This document shows positions 17,005-26,676 of a DNA stretch of 64,000 bases, piece after piece (position 1 is the first letter of the stretch; each line of letters begins with the position of its first letter). The notes beneath the pieces are model-generated. The model did not search any database. It had not been told where the DNA came from and was given only the letters and a program-made list of their open reading frames with translations. The DNA is from JAWKZG01 sp041396125 (GTDB taxonomy: Bacteria > Pseudomonadota > Gammaproteobacteria > Competibacterales > Competibacteraceae), in the NCBI GenBank assembly GCA_041396125.1, contig JAWKZG010000023.1, positions 1 through 64,000 of the forward strand, written 5' to 3'. A program made the translations under genes and the position numbers.

Positions 17005-19328
17005 TCAGGCCGCTTTGACCGTCTGCAGCAAGCGCCAGACTTTCTGTGCAGTGATCGGCATATCGATGTGATTAATGCCGGTCAGCGGATGCAGCGCATC
17101 GACAAACGCACTGACGACCGCCGGCGGTGCTCCGATAGCTCCCGCCTCGCCGGCCCCTTTGATACCTAAAGGATTGGTGGTACAGGGAACATTATGCATA
17201 CTGAAATGGATGCTCGGTACCGTATCGGCGCGAGGCATGGTGTAATCCATAAACGACCCGGTCAGCAACTGGCCAGACTCATCGTACAAACCGCACTCAT
17301 AGATCGCCTGCCCCACCCCCTGAGCAATACCGCCGTGAACTTGCCCGGTCAGCAATAAAGGATTGATGACTGCGCCAAAATCATCCATCACGGTGTAATT
17401 AACAATCGTCGCCACCCCGGTGGCCGGATCGATTTCCAGCTCGCAGATATGGCAGCCGTTCGGATAAGTCGCTTCCGGCGGTGTAAACGACCCTTCCGCA
17501 TCCAGACCGGGTTCCATTCCCTGCGGCAACTGGCTGCTGTCACGGGCGGCGCGGGCAACCGCAAATAAATCCAGCCGGCGGTCGGTGCCGGCAATGCTGA
17601 ACTGGCCATCGCTGAATTCAATATCAGCTGCTGCGGCTTCCAGCAAATGCGCCGCGATCCTGCTGCCCTTGTCGATCACGTGCTCGGCGGCATTGGCGAC
17701 GGCGGCACCACCAACGGGCACCGAGCGCGAACCACCGGTAAAGCCCGCCGGTGTACGGTCGGTATCACCCTGTACCACTTTGATCTGATCAGCATCCACG
17801 CCCAGGCGCTCGGACAGAATCTGGATAAACGAGGTTTCGTGGCCCTGCCCGTTGGATTGGGTGCCACTCAGAATAGTGATGGTGTCGTCGTCATTGAACA
17901 CCACCCTGGCTGGCAGGGGCGTACCGCCGCCACAACGCTCGATATAGGTCGATATGCCGATACCGCGCAGCATACCGCGGGAACGGGCCTGATGACGGCG
18001 CTGTTCGAATCCTTCCCAGTCTGCCGCAGCCATTGCTGCATCCATAATGGCCTCGAAAGTACCACTGTCATACACATTGCCCAGTGCTGTTTTAAACGGC
18101 ATTTGCGTTGGCTGGATGAAATTGCGCCGACGGATTTCATCCGGACTCAGGCCCAGTTCCCGCCCGACTACATCGATCACCCGCTCAATGACATAGGTCG
18201 CCTCCGGCCGACCCGCGCCACGATAGGCATCTACTGGCGTGGTATTGGTCATGACGCCTTTGACATTGACGTAAATATGCGGCACAAGATAGCAGCCGGA
18301 CAACATATTGGTACCGCAATCGGTCGGGATGAACGGCCCGAAATTGGACAGATAAGCGCCCATATTGGCGTAGGTCGTCACCCGCAGGGCCTGAATCACA
18401 CCGTGTCCGTCCAGTGCGGCTTCAGCCATGCTGACATTATCCCGACCATGCACATCACTGACGAAGGCATCCGAGCGTTCCGGGGTGTAGCGCACCGCTC
18501 GTTTGAGTTTGCGCGAAGCCCACACCGCCAATACGCTTTCATGATAGACAAACACCTTCATCCCGAAACCGCCGCCGACATCGGTGGTCACGCAACGCAG
18601 TTTTTCTTTGGGAATATGCAGAATGGTCTCAGCAATCGGCCCTGAATGAAAGACGGCCCCTGGGTGGAACTGTATAACGTACTGCGATCCGAGGCGGTGT
18701 CGTAATCGGCAAGTACAGCCCGTGTTTCCATCGAATTGGCGATGATACGGTTATTCACCAGTTCGACCTTAACGGTGCGCGCTGCGCTGGCAAACACCTT
18801 ATCGACAGCAGCCTGGTCGCCTTTTTCCCAGTCAAAAATAATGTTATTGGGGCTGTGTTCCCACAGCTGCGGCTGGCCCGGACGGGTCGCCCCCACGGTA
18901 TCGGTGGCCGCGTCCAGCGGTGTGTAATCAATATCGACCAGCTCGGCTGCATCGCGGGCCTGATTCAGGGTTTCAGCGACAATCAATACCACCGGCTCAC
19001 CGACATAGCGCACCCGTTGCTGCGCCAGCATCGGCCAGGGCGTATCGCCACGCTCGCTGCCATCCCGGCTGGTGATCGGGATCATGCACGGCATCAGACC
19101 CAGACCGTCAGCAGCAACATCCGCGCCGGTCAACACCAGCTGCACGCCCGGTGCGTTTTGGGCGGCCGTGGTGTCCCGAATTTTCAGATCGGCATGGGCA
19201 TAAGGTGAGCGCAGAATAAACATCCGCGCTGCGTTGACCGCTGGCAGATCGTCCGTGTAGCGCCCCTGACCGGTAATCAGGCGCAAGTCTTCGACTCGGG
19301 TTACGGCTTGTCCTATTCCGAATTTCAT
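17005..19328 (-). CDS. Xanthine dehydrogenase/CoxL-family molybdopterin-binding subunit, frameshifted
   Basis: This is the large catalytic subunit of a molybdenum hydroxylase, expected to bind molybdopterin cytosine dinucleotide. The N-terminal part starts MKFGIGQAVTRVEDLRLITGQGRYTDD. The catalytic part has TTDVGGGFGMK and the active-site loop AYRGAGRPEA, which is form II CoxL type and not the AYxCSFR of true CO dehydrogenase. The C-terminus has GIKGAGEAGAIGAPPAV with the catalytic glutamate. The frame breaks near 18650. One added T in the short T-run gives TQGPSFHSGPIAETIL and makes 2325 bases (774 residues). The FAD and 2Fe-2S subunits are not adjacent. The substrate is an unknown aldehyde, purine or aromatic. 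Confidence 0.87.
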
Positions 19329-19401
19329 GATGCGGTTCTCCGGTTAAGTGTTGCTGATAGCAGCTGCTGATTGGGCCTGCGCAAACTTGATTTATTATTT
19401 T

Positions 19402-19944
19402 TCATGGCGCAGATAGCCATTTTTCTGCCATGCGCAGCATAGAGGTTTCGTTGGTTTTTTCCGCCAGCCGCGAGATCTCGACCCATTCCAGCGCTTTCGA
19501 TTCCGCGCTCAGGGTGTAGTCCTCCGAGTCGACGGTCTGCAGGGCGAAGCGAACATCGTAATGAAAGTGTTCCGGTTCCGCGCCACGCGCCGGAATCGGG
19601 TGAATATCCAGATCAAAAATCTGCGGGCTGACGACCTGCAGCGTTTGAATGCCGGATTCCTCTCGTGCCTCGGTCAAGGCAACCCGCAGGATATCCGTAT
19701 CGCCATCGGCATGATCGCCCAGCTGCACCCACAAATCCAGCTTGCGATGGTGGGTCAGCAGGACATGCGTACCGGCCCGATTGACCAGCCAGGCCGAGCC
19801 GGTGACATGGCCGCTTAACTGGCTGCGTTCAAAACAATCGGCATAGGCATCGAGAAAACGGCGAAAGCGCTGTACGCAGTCACTTTCGAGTGGATAGCGG
19901 ACGGCATAATCGTCCAGTAAATCGCGCAGGTTTTGTCGGTGCAT
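19402..19944 (-). CDS. NUDIX hydrolase
   Basis: A 180-residue cytosolic pyrophosphohydrolase that splits a nucleoside diphosphate linked to another moiety. The Nudix-box region is GDHADGDTDILRVALTEA followed by REESGI. The catalytic EExG-like core is present (REESG), while the first glycine-to-glutamate spacing is relaxed, as is usual for the GGHADGD...EESG subgroup. The substrate cannot be named. It starts six bases before the downstream TraB/GumN gene on the same strand, so the two are probably co-transcribed. Confidence 0.85.
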   Translation of the reverse strand: MHRQNLRDLLDDYAVRYPLESDCVQRFRRFLDAYADCFERSQLSGHVTGSAWLVNRAGTHVLLTHHRKLDLWVQLGDHADGDTDILRVALTEAREESGIQTLQVVSPQIFDLDIHPIPARGAEPEHFHYDVRFALQTVDSEDYTLSAESKALEWVEISRLAEKTNETSMLRMAEKWLSAP

Positions 19945-19950
19945 CGGGCT

Positions 19951-20844
19951 TTACAAACGCTCGACCTGATAACCTTGCGCGCGCAAGACGTCCACCACAC
20001 TGCCAGCACCGATCAAATGTCCTGCACCCACCACGACAAAGGGCTTGCCGCCCTGCTCCAGCAATTCGGCAGTACGCGCTGCCATGGCCTGATTGCGATC
20101 ATATAGCAACACCTGCTGCACCCGCTGCAAACCGGGTTTTTCAGCAAACCAGCCGTTGATCAGCTTATCCATGGCCTCCAGTTCGCCCTGCCGCCAGTTA
20201 TTTGCCAGCTGCTCGGCCTGCGCGCGGGCCTGTTCGAAATCCAGCAGGGTTTCCGTCAAAAGTGCGACCTGCTCCTGTTCACTGAGCTGATCGAGCAGCA
20301 TGATCTGGCCTTCGAAGGTTTCCAGCTCCACGACCTGTTTGGCCTGCTGGTGGGCGCGCTCCAGAAAATGCAGGTCCACACCCAGTTTTTCGCTATATCC
20401 CAGATCCTGATATAAACGCTGGCTCAGCGTCATGAACGCCAGCCAGGGTTTTTGCCGCTGCAAATACTCGATGGGCAGACCGAGATCCTCGCCGAAGCGA
20501 ACCAGCAAAGCCCAGCTGTCATCATCCAGGTGCTGGCGCAGACTCTGTTCCGGTTGCGGGTACAGCCCTTGCGCAATAATCAGACGGCTGGCCGCCACAG
20601 CATCGATCGCGGTCAGATCAATTTCCACCACCAGCATATCGCTGGCGGCAAAGGCCTGTTCGACCACAGCCGGCATCGGATACATGGCTGCGGTGCCAAA
20701 GTGAAACGAGCCCAGCAGATAGGCACGCTGACCGTTCGCGCTCACCTGCCACAGCGGCGGGCGATCAATTTTAGCCTCGGCCCAGAGCGCGCCGGGCAAT
20801 ACCAGCAGGGCGCTGAGTAACATACGGGTTATGCGTGCAAACAC
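19951..20844 (-). CDS. TraB/GumN family protein
   Basis: A 297-residue protein with a signal peptide of about 22 residues ending WAEA. It has the family hallmarks: YLLGSFHFGTAAMYP near the N-terminus with the GxFH motif, and VVVGAGHLIGAGSVVDVL near the end with the GxxH motif. The paired conserved histidines and glutamates are those proposed for the metalloprotease-like TIKI/TraB fold, so it may be a periplasmic metal-dependent hydrolase. The substrate is not known. It lies between the NUDIX gene and an Mth938-like gene, which starts 9 bases beyond its own start on the same strand. Confidence 0.85.
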   Translation of the reverse strand: MFARITRMLLSALLVLPGALWAEAKIDRPPLWQVSANGQRAYLLGSFHFGTAAMYPMPAVVEQAFAASDMLVVEIDLTAIDAVAASRLIIAQGLYPQPEQSLRQHLDDDSWALLVRFGEDLGLPIEYLQRQKPWLAFMTLSQRLYQDLGYSEKLGVDLHFLERAHQQAKQVVELETFEGQIMLLDQLSEQEQVALLTETLLDFEQARAQAEQLANNWRQGELEAMDKLINGWFAEKPGLQRVQQVLLYDRNQAMAARTAELLEQGGKPFVVVGAGHLIGAGSVVDVLRAQGYQVERL

Positions 20845-20852
20845 AGCAACTC

Positions 20853-21221
20853 CTAAATCATTAATAATGCCGCGATGACCTGACGGCCTTCCGCGACAAC
20901 AATATTATAGGTGCGACAGGCCGCACCGGTGTCCATCACTTCCACGCCGATGCCACGTTCCAGCAAAGGACGCAACAACGCGGGGGCAGGAAACTGCTGC
21001 CGGGCACCTGTGCCAAGAATCACTATTTCCGGTGCCTGCTCGGCCAGTTCGGCAAAATGCTCGGGTGCGAGCTGATCAAATTGCTGTGGCGCCCAGGCCG
21101 TCAGCTCACGCGCGCTGATCAGCACACTGGCGCTGATCTCCTGCTGGCCCACACGCACACTACCCTCCTGGTAGGCATGAATCATATTCGTCCCATCATT
21201 GAAATCGAGGCTTAACCGCAT
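20853..21221 (-). CDS. Mth938-like domain-containing protein
   Basis: A 122-residue cytosolic protein of the Mth938/DUF498 fold. Signatures are VLISARELTAWAP, the loop ILGTGARQQFP and GIGVEVMDTGAACRTYNIVVAEGR, where the cysteine and following TYN are conserved. Related proteins are linked to respiratory complex I assembly (NDUFAF3) or have no known role. It is the first of three minus-strand genes and is divergent from plsB across a 260-base gap in which I see no further gene. Confidence 0.82.
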   Translation of the reverse strand: MRLSLDFNDGTNMIHAYQEGSVRVGQQEISASVLISARELTAWAPQQFDQLAPEHFAELAEQAPEIVILGTGARQQFPAPALLRPLLERGIGVEVMDTGAACRTYNIVVAEGRQVIAALLMI

Positions 21222-21480
21222 AACACTATCCTGTCTGTACTGACTGACGCTACCGGCATGGGCTGCGTCATTACGCTTGTCATGAATGATATCTCCCGCG
21301 CAGCAGGCATTAATAAAACCACTTCGCTATAGACTACTGAGGCTGCCGGGTCGATTTTGTTCAGGGTATTTTTTTCGGATATTTTTAGAGATTCTTTTAA
21401 AACAACCGACCGGCTGGCGCTGTTCATTGTTTGTTACAATCCGGCCCTATCATCGCTCTTGCGCTGCCCATTATAAGTGT

Positions 21481-23925
21481 ATGCAAAAATTACTGAATCC
21501 TTTCCTCACACTGCAACGCAAGCTGTTAAGCGCCTGGGTCAAGACCACCGTGCTACCGGGCGATATTGACACTCTCGGCTTATCGCCGCCGCTATTTTAT
21601 ATCCTCGAAACCCGCTCGCTGTCGAATCTGCTGGTACTGGAGCAACAATGCATCGAGCTGGGACTGCCACGCCCTACCCAGACCTTGCAGTACGGCTCGC
21701 TGCAACTGCCCCGCGCCGCCTCGACGCTGCGCCAGCGCCCCAGTCTATGGCAACGCAAGCCCGGCCCGCTGAATTATTCTCAAACCCTGCGAGCATTATT
21801 CGAATACGCCCGACAACACCCGCAGGCGGATCTGCAACTGGTGCCGGTAACGCTGTTCTGGGGGCGGCAGCCGGACAAGGATCACGGCTGGTTCAAACTG
21901 TTATTTACCGATAGCTGGAGCAAGGTCGGACGCCTGCGCAAGTTTTTTATCATACTGGCACATGGCCGCGATACCTGGCTGCAATTCAGTCAGCCGGTTT
22001 CGCTGCAGGCTTTCAGCGACCCCGATATCGATATTGACAAGAATATCCGCAAGCTGTCGCGGGTACTGCGGGTGCATTTCCGCCAGCTGCGCAGTGCGGC
22101 CATCGGGCCGGAGCTGTCTAACCGACAGACCGTAGTCGAGCAGGTTCTGGCTGCGCCCAATGTGCGTCAGGCGATCCAGTCCGAGATGCAGGAACAGGGC
22201 CTGAGCGCCACCCGCGCCACCGCCCAGGCGCGCCGTTACGTCGATGAGATCGCGGCGGATTTTTCCTACCCGTTTATTCTGCTGATGCGCCGCGTACTGC
22301 GCCGCTTATGGGATCGCCTGTATAACGGTGTTGTGGTCCATCACAGCGAGTCACTGCGACAGATCGCGCCGGGCCACACCGTAGTGTATCTGCCCTGTCA
22401 TCGCAGCCATATCGATTATCTTTTGCTGTCCTATGTGCTGGATGAAGAAGGCCTGGCGATACCTTATATTGCTGCCGGCCTGAACCTGAACATCCCGCTG
22501 ATCGGCCCCTGGCTGCGACGTGGCGGTGCGTTTTTCCTGCGCCGCAGTTTTCGAGGCAAGCCGCTTTACCGGGCGGTCTTTCATGCTTATCTGTCGCAGA
22601 TGCTGACCCGCGGCACAGCGCTGGAGTATTTCATCGAAGGCGGCCGCAGCCGCACCGGCCGTTCGCTGCCACCCAAACTCGGCATGCTGGACATGACGGT
22701 ACGCAGTTTTTTGCACCAGCCCAAACGACCCCTGGTGTTTGTACCGGTTTATATCGGTTATGAAAAACTGGTCGAGGGCCGCAGTTATCTGGCCGAACTC
22801 AGCGGTCAGGCCAAGCGCAAGGAATCATTGTCGGGCTTTTTTCGCGGACTGCGGGCCTTGCGCAGTGATTTCGGCCAGGTACACCTGAATTTCGGTGAAC
22901 CCTTAAACCTGGGCGACTATCTGGATCATTTTCAGGCCGACTGGCGCCAGCACGCTTATCCGCTGGCAGAGCGACCTGACTGGCTGCCGCCATTGGTGGA
23001 TAAACTCGCGGCCGAGATCATGCTGCGAATGAACGCCGCCGCCGATGTCAATGCGGTCAACCTGCTGGCGCTGGCCTTGCTGAGCACCCCGAATCAGGCG
23101 ATGGACGAACGCGAGCTGAGCGCCAGAATTGACGGCTATCAGCAGCTTTTAGCCACCCTGCCGTATTCGCCCAGGTTTACCCTCAGCGCCCCGGCAAGTC
23201 CGGCAGTGATCGCGCACGGTCTGCAACTGGGCCTGCTGACACGACGCGCCAATCCGCTTGGCGATATTATTCTGGCCCACGAGGAACAGGCTTTATTACT
23301 CAGTTATTTTCGCAATAATGTGCTGCATATTATAGCTATGCCGGGCTTACTGGCCTGCTGCCTGCGTGGTCAGGCCCACCGCGAGACCGAGATTCAGCAC
23401 CTGACCGAGCTGGCTTATCCATTTTTACAAAGTGAGTTATTTCTGCCCTGGCAGCGCGATGAATTGCCGGCTGTCGTCACCCAGGCTTTGCAAGCGATGC
23501 AGCAACAGGGACTGGTCGAACACAGTGCTGCTGGCTGGCGGACGGCCTATGGCAATCCGCATCTGCACAGTCTGGCGGACAGTATCAGCCCGATGCTGGA
23601 ACGCTATTACCTGACCACCACGGTGTTACTCCAGGCCGGTTCCGGGCAGTTACAGCAGATGCAGCTCGAACAGCGCAGTCAGCAGCTGGCCCAGCGTATG
23701 GCTTTATTATTTGGCCTGCGCACGCCGGATTATTACGACCGCAGTCTGTTTCATACGTTTCTGCAAACGCTGCAGCAAACCGGACTCGTGCAATCGGATC
23801 AGGACGGACGGCTTTGTTTCGCCGCTGACATCGCCCAGACCTATCGCCCGCTATGGCAATTGCTCAGCCCGCCGATACGCCACAGCATCGCCAGCCTGAC
23901 CGGCGGCCAGAACGTCTGCCCGTAA
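21481..23925 (+). CDS. plsB: Glycerol-3-phosphate 1-O-acyltransferase
   Basis: This inner-membrane enzyme adds the first acyl chain to glycerol-3-phosphate in phospholipid synthesis. The 814-residue product matches E. coli PlsB (about 807). The acyltransferase motif I, HRSHID, starts at His307. Motifs II and III read GAFFLRRSFRGKPLYR and EYFIEGGRSRTGR, and VFVPVYIGYEKLVEG is block IV. The reading frame is open 65 codons further upstream, but family proteins begin close to MQKLLNP, so I use the ATG at 21481. An imperfect duplication of TAATGCTTGCCC spans the stop codon (23923 and 23936). Confidence 0.95.
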   Translation: MQKLLNPFLTLQRKLLSAWVKTTVLPGDIDTLGLSPPLFYILETRSLSNLLVLEQQCIELGLPRPTQTLQYGSLQLPRAASTLRQRPSLWQRKPGPLNYSQTLRALFEYARQHPQADLQLVPVTLFWGRQPDKDHGWFKLLFTDSWSKVGRLRKFFIILAHGRDTWLQFSQPVSLQAFSDPDIDIDKNIRKLSRVLRVHFRQLRSAAIGPELSNRQTVVEQVLAAPNVRQAIQSEMQEQGLSATRATAQARRYVDEIAADFSYPFILLMRRVLRRLWDRLYNGVVVHHSESLRQIAPGHTVVYLPCHRSHIDYLLLSYVLDEEGLAIPYIAAGLNLNIPLIGPWLRRGGAFFLRRSFRGKPLYRAVFHAYLSQMLTRGTALEYFIEGGRSRTGRSLPPKLGMLDMTVRSFLHQPKRPLVFVPVYIGYEKLVEGRSYLAELSGQAKRKESLSGFFRGLRALRSDFGQVHLNFGEPLNLGDYLDHFQADWRQHAYPLAERPDWLPPLVDKLAAEIMLRMNAAADVNAVNLLALALLSTPNQAMDERELSARIDGYQQLLATLPYSPRFTLSAPASPAVIAHGLQLGLLTRRANPLGDIILAHEEQALLLSYFRNNVLHIIAMPGLLACCLRGQAHRETEIQHLTELAYPFLQSELFLPWQRDELPAVVTQALQAMQQQGLVEHSAAGWRTAYGNPHLHSLADSISPMLERYYLTTTVLLQAGSGQLQQMQLEQRSQQLAQRMALLFGLRTPDYYDRSLFHTFLQTLQQTGLVQSDQDGRLCFAADIAQTYRPLWQLLSPPIRHSIASLTGGQNVCP

Positions 23926-24000
23926 TGCTTGCCCATAATGCTTGCCCGGGGCAGTTTCGCTCGTTAGGATGCAGATTCAACTCAAACCGTGCAGACTCTT

Positions 24001-24291
24001 ATGCTCGACACCTTGCAAAAAGAATCCTGGCAGCCCTTGCTCAATCAGACTTTCGATTGCAACACTGCGGCCGAGCCGATCCGCTTCGAACTACTTGAAA
24101 TCACTGGCATGGGTAGTAAACCGGGTGCCAAGCGCGAACCCTATTCGCTGGTTTTTCGCGGTCCTGCCGAGCCCGTTCTGGAACAGGGTATTGTTCCGTT
24201 GACGCATGCCCAGCTGGGTAATCTCGAGATCTTTCTGGTGCCGATCGGGCCGGATTCGCAAGGCATGTGTTACGAGGCGGTATTTACCTGA
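24001..24291 (+). CDS. DUF6916-like small protein
   Basis: A 96-residue protein without a signal peptide. LDTLQKESWQPLLNQTF, FELLEITGM, YSLVFRGPAEPVLEQGI and IFLVPIGPDS are the successive elements expected of the DUF6916 fold. It may be a small beta-sandwich. No enzyme motif is visible. Its 3' end overlaps by eight bases with the convergent gene, which carries the same kind of domain. A third relative is found beside the tail-collar genes at 26.7 kb. The assignment rests on pattern recognition, not a search. Confidence 0.65.
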   Translation: MLDTLQKESWQPLLNQTFDCNTAAEPIRFELLEITGMGSKPGAKREPYSLVFRGPAEPVLEQGIVPLTHAQLGNLEIFLVPIGPDSQGMCYEAVFT

Positions 24292-24646
24292 GCAGGTTAA
24301 AGTCCACCCGATACCAGCGCTGGCTGGTGCTGTCTGCAATCGGCTCAAGCCAGAGCCGGAACACACCGGATTGCGGGTGTTGGAATTTATAGCTGTTTGT
24401 ATCCAGCTTATAATCGGTCGGACCACTGAAATACAGCTTGAATTGCTCCACTTTTGCATCAATCTGATCAACATCAATGCTTTCCAGTTTGAGTTCAATA
24501 ACCCGCCCCAGACCTTCCCCGCCCCAGACCCGGAAGCTCTCACCTATATAAGCCTTGAACTGCTCGTAAGAATAAGGCGCGACCAGTGCCTGCCGGACAC
24601 TGTCAGCCACGACCAGAGGCGCTGTCAGCAACCAGCACACCAGCAC
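24284..24646 (-). CDS. Exported DUF6916-like protein
   Basis: The likely start is GTG at 24646, just after the stop of the GNAT gene, giving about 120 residues. The N-terminal MLVCWLLTAPLVVADS is a plausible signal peptide. The rest (YSYEQFKAYIGESFRVW, QFKLYFSGPTDYKLD, FQHPQSGVFRLWLEPI) has the same order of elements as the neighbouring convergent DUF6916-like protein. The open frame continues about 38 codons further into the GNAT gene, but that extension does not look like protein of this family. The function is unknown and a periplasmic location is inferred. Confidence 0.6.
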   Translation of the reverse strand: MLVCWLLTAPLVVADSVRQALVAPYSYEQFKAYIGESFRVWGGEGLGRVIELKLESIDVDQIDAKVEQFKLYFSGPTDYKLDTNSYKFQHPQSGVFRLWLEPIADSTSQRWYRVDFNLLR

Positions 24647-24659
24647 CGTACTGAGCGAC

Positions 24660-25131
24660 CTAATCGCGCCATTCCATGAATAAATAAACACCTTTATCCT
24701 CCAGCTGACGAAACCCCAGGCGTTGATAAAGCCGCAGGGCCGGATTGAAATGTTCAACATGTATACGCACGGCCTTACCCTGGCTGGCTGCCTGGGCCAG
24801 AATGTCGTGCAGCAATTGCGTGCCCAGCCCCTTATTACGGTGCTCGGGCAGTAGTGCGATATCGATCAGACGGTATTCATCGTCCCACTGATCCAGATAC
24901 AAACGCCCGATAGCCTGCCTGTTCTGCAGGATCAGGTCAAATCGGGCGCTCGGATAATGGGTTTGATAATGCGCATGCTGGGCGCGGAACTGCAAAGCCG
25001 GAAATCTGCAATCTGCTCTGGCTCCAGCCGCTCAAGGCCATTTCATCGGCCCGCGTACTGGCGTAAAGTGCTTGCAGAAACGGCAGATCGGCGTCACTAA
25101 TCGGTCGAAATTCAAGCGTCTGTTCTGGCAT
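24660..25131 (-). CDS. GNAT-family N-acetyltransferase, frameshifted
   Basis: An acetyl-CoA-dependent acyltransferase of about 157 residues. Part one, from the ATG at 25131 (MPEQTLEFRPISDADLPFLQ), runs to ALSGW. Part two has IDIALLPEHRNKGLGTQLL, where RNKGLG is the acetyl-CoA pyrophosphate loop, and ends LYQRLGFRQLEDKGVYLFMEW. Two frame changes separate them. Adding a C to the CC at 25020-25021 and a T to the T-run at 25002-25004 gives SGWSPEQIADFPALQFRAQ, and 474 bases in total. I therefore treat the breaks as probable sequencing errors. The substrate is not predictable. Confidence 0.8.
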
Positions 25132-25178
25132 GGATAGTCTTGTTGTTGGTCTTGGCCTCTGTTTCAAAAATACCATTC

Positions 25179-25230
25179 CCCGTTGCACGGCGCCCGTTGC
25201 ACGGCGCCCGTTGCACGGCACCCGTTGCAT
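25179..25230. repeat. 14-bp tandem repeat (3.7 copies)
   Basis: The unit CCCGTTGCACGGCG occurs three times in a row and then partially (CCCGTTGCAT), with one base change in the third copy. It lies in the gap between the GNAT gene and the STN+HEAT gene, which are on the same strand. It may be a polymerase-slippage repeat. The copies are contiguous, so this is not a CRISPR. Confidence 0.85.
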
Positions 25231-25248
25231 AGCTTTTGAAACCGCTTA

Positions 25249-26175
25249 TTAATTTGCAGCCATAAGATTAATCATGGCGAACTCACGGATACTGCGATCA
25301 CGGTCTTGTACAGCAACCTGTAAAAACCCGTCCACCGCTTCACTGCGCGGTTGCATTGCCAGCGTGGCAACCGCTTGTGCGCGCACATTACGGTCGGCTT
25401 CATTAAACAGCACTTGACCCAGCAGAGGCACCGCACGTTCGCCGGCGACAAAGCCCAGCATATTGATGGTATCAATACGCAATCTGGCATCAGCATCCCC
25501 CAGACCTGTTTGCAGCACATCAATAGCCGCAGCACTGTCCATAGCAGCGAGTAATTCTACCGATCTGGCACGCACCTGATAATCCGCATCCTGCTGCAGC
25601 ACCTGGGCCAGAACCGTCAGCGCCTCGGGGTCAGGCAACTGGTAAAGCTGGTTAAGCGCCGACAGGCGCGAGGCGAGATCAGGCTCTTGCAAGGCCTGTA
25701 GCAATTCCCGCTGGATCATGCTGTCAGCGCTGTCAGTTGGGGCAGACTGGTGAACAGGTTGATGTTCGGGCGGACTTGCGTGCCGGGTAGCCGTTGACTT
25801 CGTGCTGCCCGAGCCAAAGACCCGCACCGCGCTGATCCGGCGCTCAGTGAAGGCACTGTCGTAAACCAGCATGAAATTGACCTTGTCCAGTAAAGCCCGC
25901 ACGCCCTGCTCCAGCGGCATATCAACGATTTGGCCAGGCGTCTGGGTTTGCCCCAGTTCACCGTAAACCGTCACAGCGAAACCGGCTTGTTGCGCAACCG
26001 CGAACAATACGTCCGCCAGCTCAGCATTGTTCTGGTGTACGGTCAAAAGGCTCTCGTGAATACTGGCCAGTGGTTCATGAGCGATATCAGGCGCGGCAAC
26101 AGCGGGCTTTGCAAGCAGTAGTGAAACGATGAAAAAACAGGCAATAAAATCGGCTAAGCAATGCTTATTATTCAT
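25249..26175 (-). CDS. Periplasmic STN-like plus HEAT-repeat protein
   Basis: A 308-residue exported protein. A signal peptide of about 27 residues ends at AVAA. Residues 35-120 resemble the STN/secretin N-terminal fold: VLFAVAQQAGFAVTVYGELG, then IVDMPLEQGVRALLDKVNFMLVYD. After a linker, residues 150-305 are HEAT-like repeats (PEALTVLAQVLQQDADYQVRA, DADARLRIDTINMLGFV, EADRNVRAQAVATLAM, DRDRSIREFAMINL). No secretin pore or TonB receptor follows, so the domains probably serve protein-protein contacts in the periplasm. A paralogue with the same two-part build lies at 35.0-36.2 kb. The two bracket the tail-collar/adhesin genes on the same strand. Confidence 0.78.
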   Translation of the reverse strand: MNNKHCLADFIACFFIVSLLLAKPAVAAPDIAHEPLASIHESLLTVHQNNAELADVLFAVAQQAGFAVTVYGELGQTQTPGQIVDMPLEQGVRALLDKVNFMLVYDSAFTERRISAVRVFGSGSTKSTATRHASPPEHQPVHQSAPTDSADSMIQRELLQALQEPDLASRLSALNQLYQLPDPEALTVLAQVLQQDADYQVRARSVELLAAMDSAAAIDVLQTGLGDADARLRIDTINMLGFVAGERAVPLLGQVLFNEADRNVRAQAVATLAMQPRSEAVDGFLQVAVQDRDRSIREFAMINLMAAN

Positions 26176-26345
26176 AATATTGTGCCTTACGATAGCGTAG
26201 TGAACATGTTTATATGTTTTTTTAAAGCACAGGCAGTGCCAATTTGAAAATATTGTTATTTACATTATTTTTTTAATACAGGCTAAACAGACCGGCTCAC
26301 TATGGGCCGATTGAACCTCTCCAGCATCCTCATTCCCAATCCGCT

Positions 26346-26365
26346 ATTCCCGCGCTGGCGGGAAT
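26346..26365. repeat. REP-like palindrome
   Basis: ATTCCCGC and GCGGGAAT form a perfect eight-base stem with a GCTG loop just past the 3' end of a small gene. The layout resembles the REP-type palindromes scattered through many gammaproteobacterial genomes. It could also act as a transcript-end stabiliser. Confidence 0.55.
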
Positions 26366-26372
26366 CCGGCCC

Positions 26373-26615
26373 CTAAGCCCCCACGCTGTGAATCACCGCA
26401 TTACCGGTGTACGTTACCGCATCACCATCCGATACATTGACGCAGTGGCGGTGGTCAGGATCAGTCCAATAACAGACCTTATAGTCTGATGCGAACTCGA
26501 CCGTGGCGATATTGAAGGACAAACCTTCCTGATCACCATGCACCCGATTGGCACCGTATTCGATGGACCAGCTGGCCTTCGACTTGGTGATATTGTTGAG
26601 ATAAATTGTTGCCAT
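26373..26615 (-). CDS. Small protein of unknown function in the tail-collar cluster
   Basis: An 80-residue product behind an AAAGAGG ribosome-binding site, without a signal peptide or membrane helix. The sequence is probably beta-rich (SWSIEYGANRVHGDQEGL, IATVEFASDYKVCYWTD) with two cysteines. I do not recognise it. It lies between the STN+HEAT gene and the Tat-exported DUF6916-like gene on the same strand, so it is probably part of the same transcription unit. Confidence 0.55.
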   Translation of the reverse strand: MATIYLNNITKSKASWSIEYGANRVHGDQEGLSFNIATVEFASDYKVCYWTDPDHRHCVNVSDGDAVTYTGNAVIHSVGA

Positions 26616-26676
26616 TTTGCAGCCTCTTTGATCAGGGCGCAGGCTAAACGGAGGGTGTTGTGCCTGCCCGTTTCAC

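Noticed and set aside
17647..18645. 332-codon plus-strand frame
   Set aside because: Antisense shadow of the CoxL-like gene; no domain and no start signal.
25179..25230. Possible CRISPR-like repeats
   Set aside because: The copies are contiguous 14-base units without spacers and only 3.7 in number.
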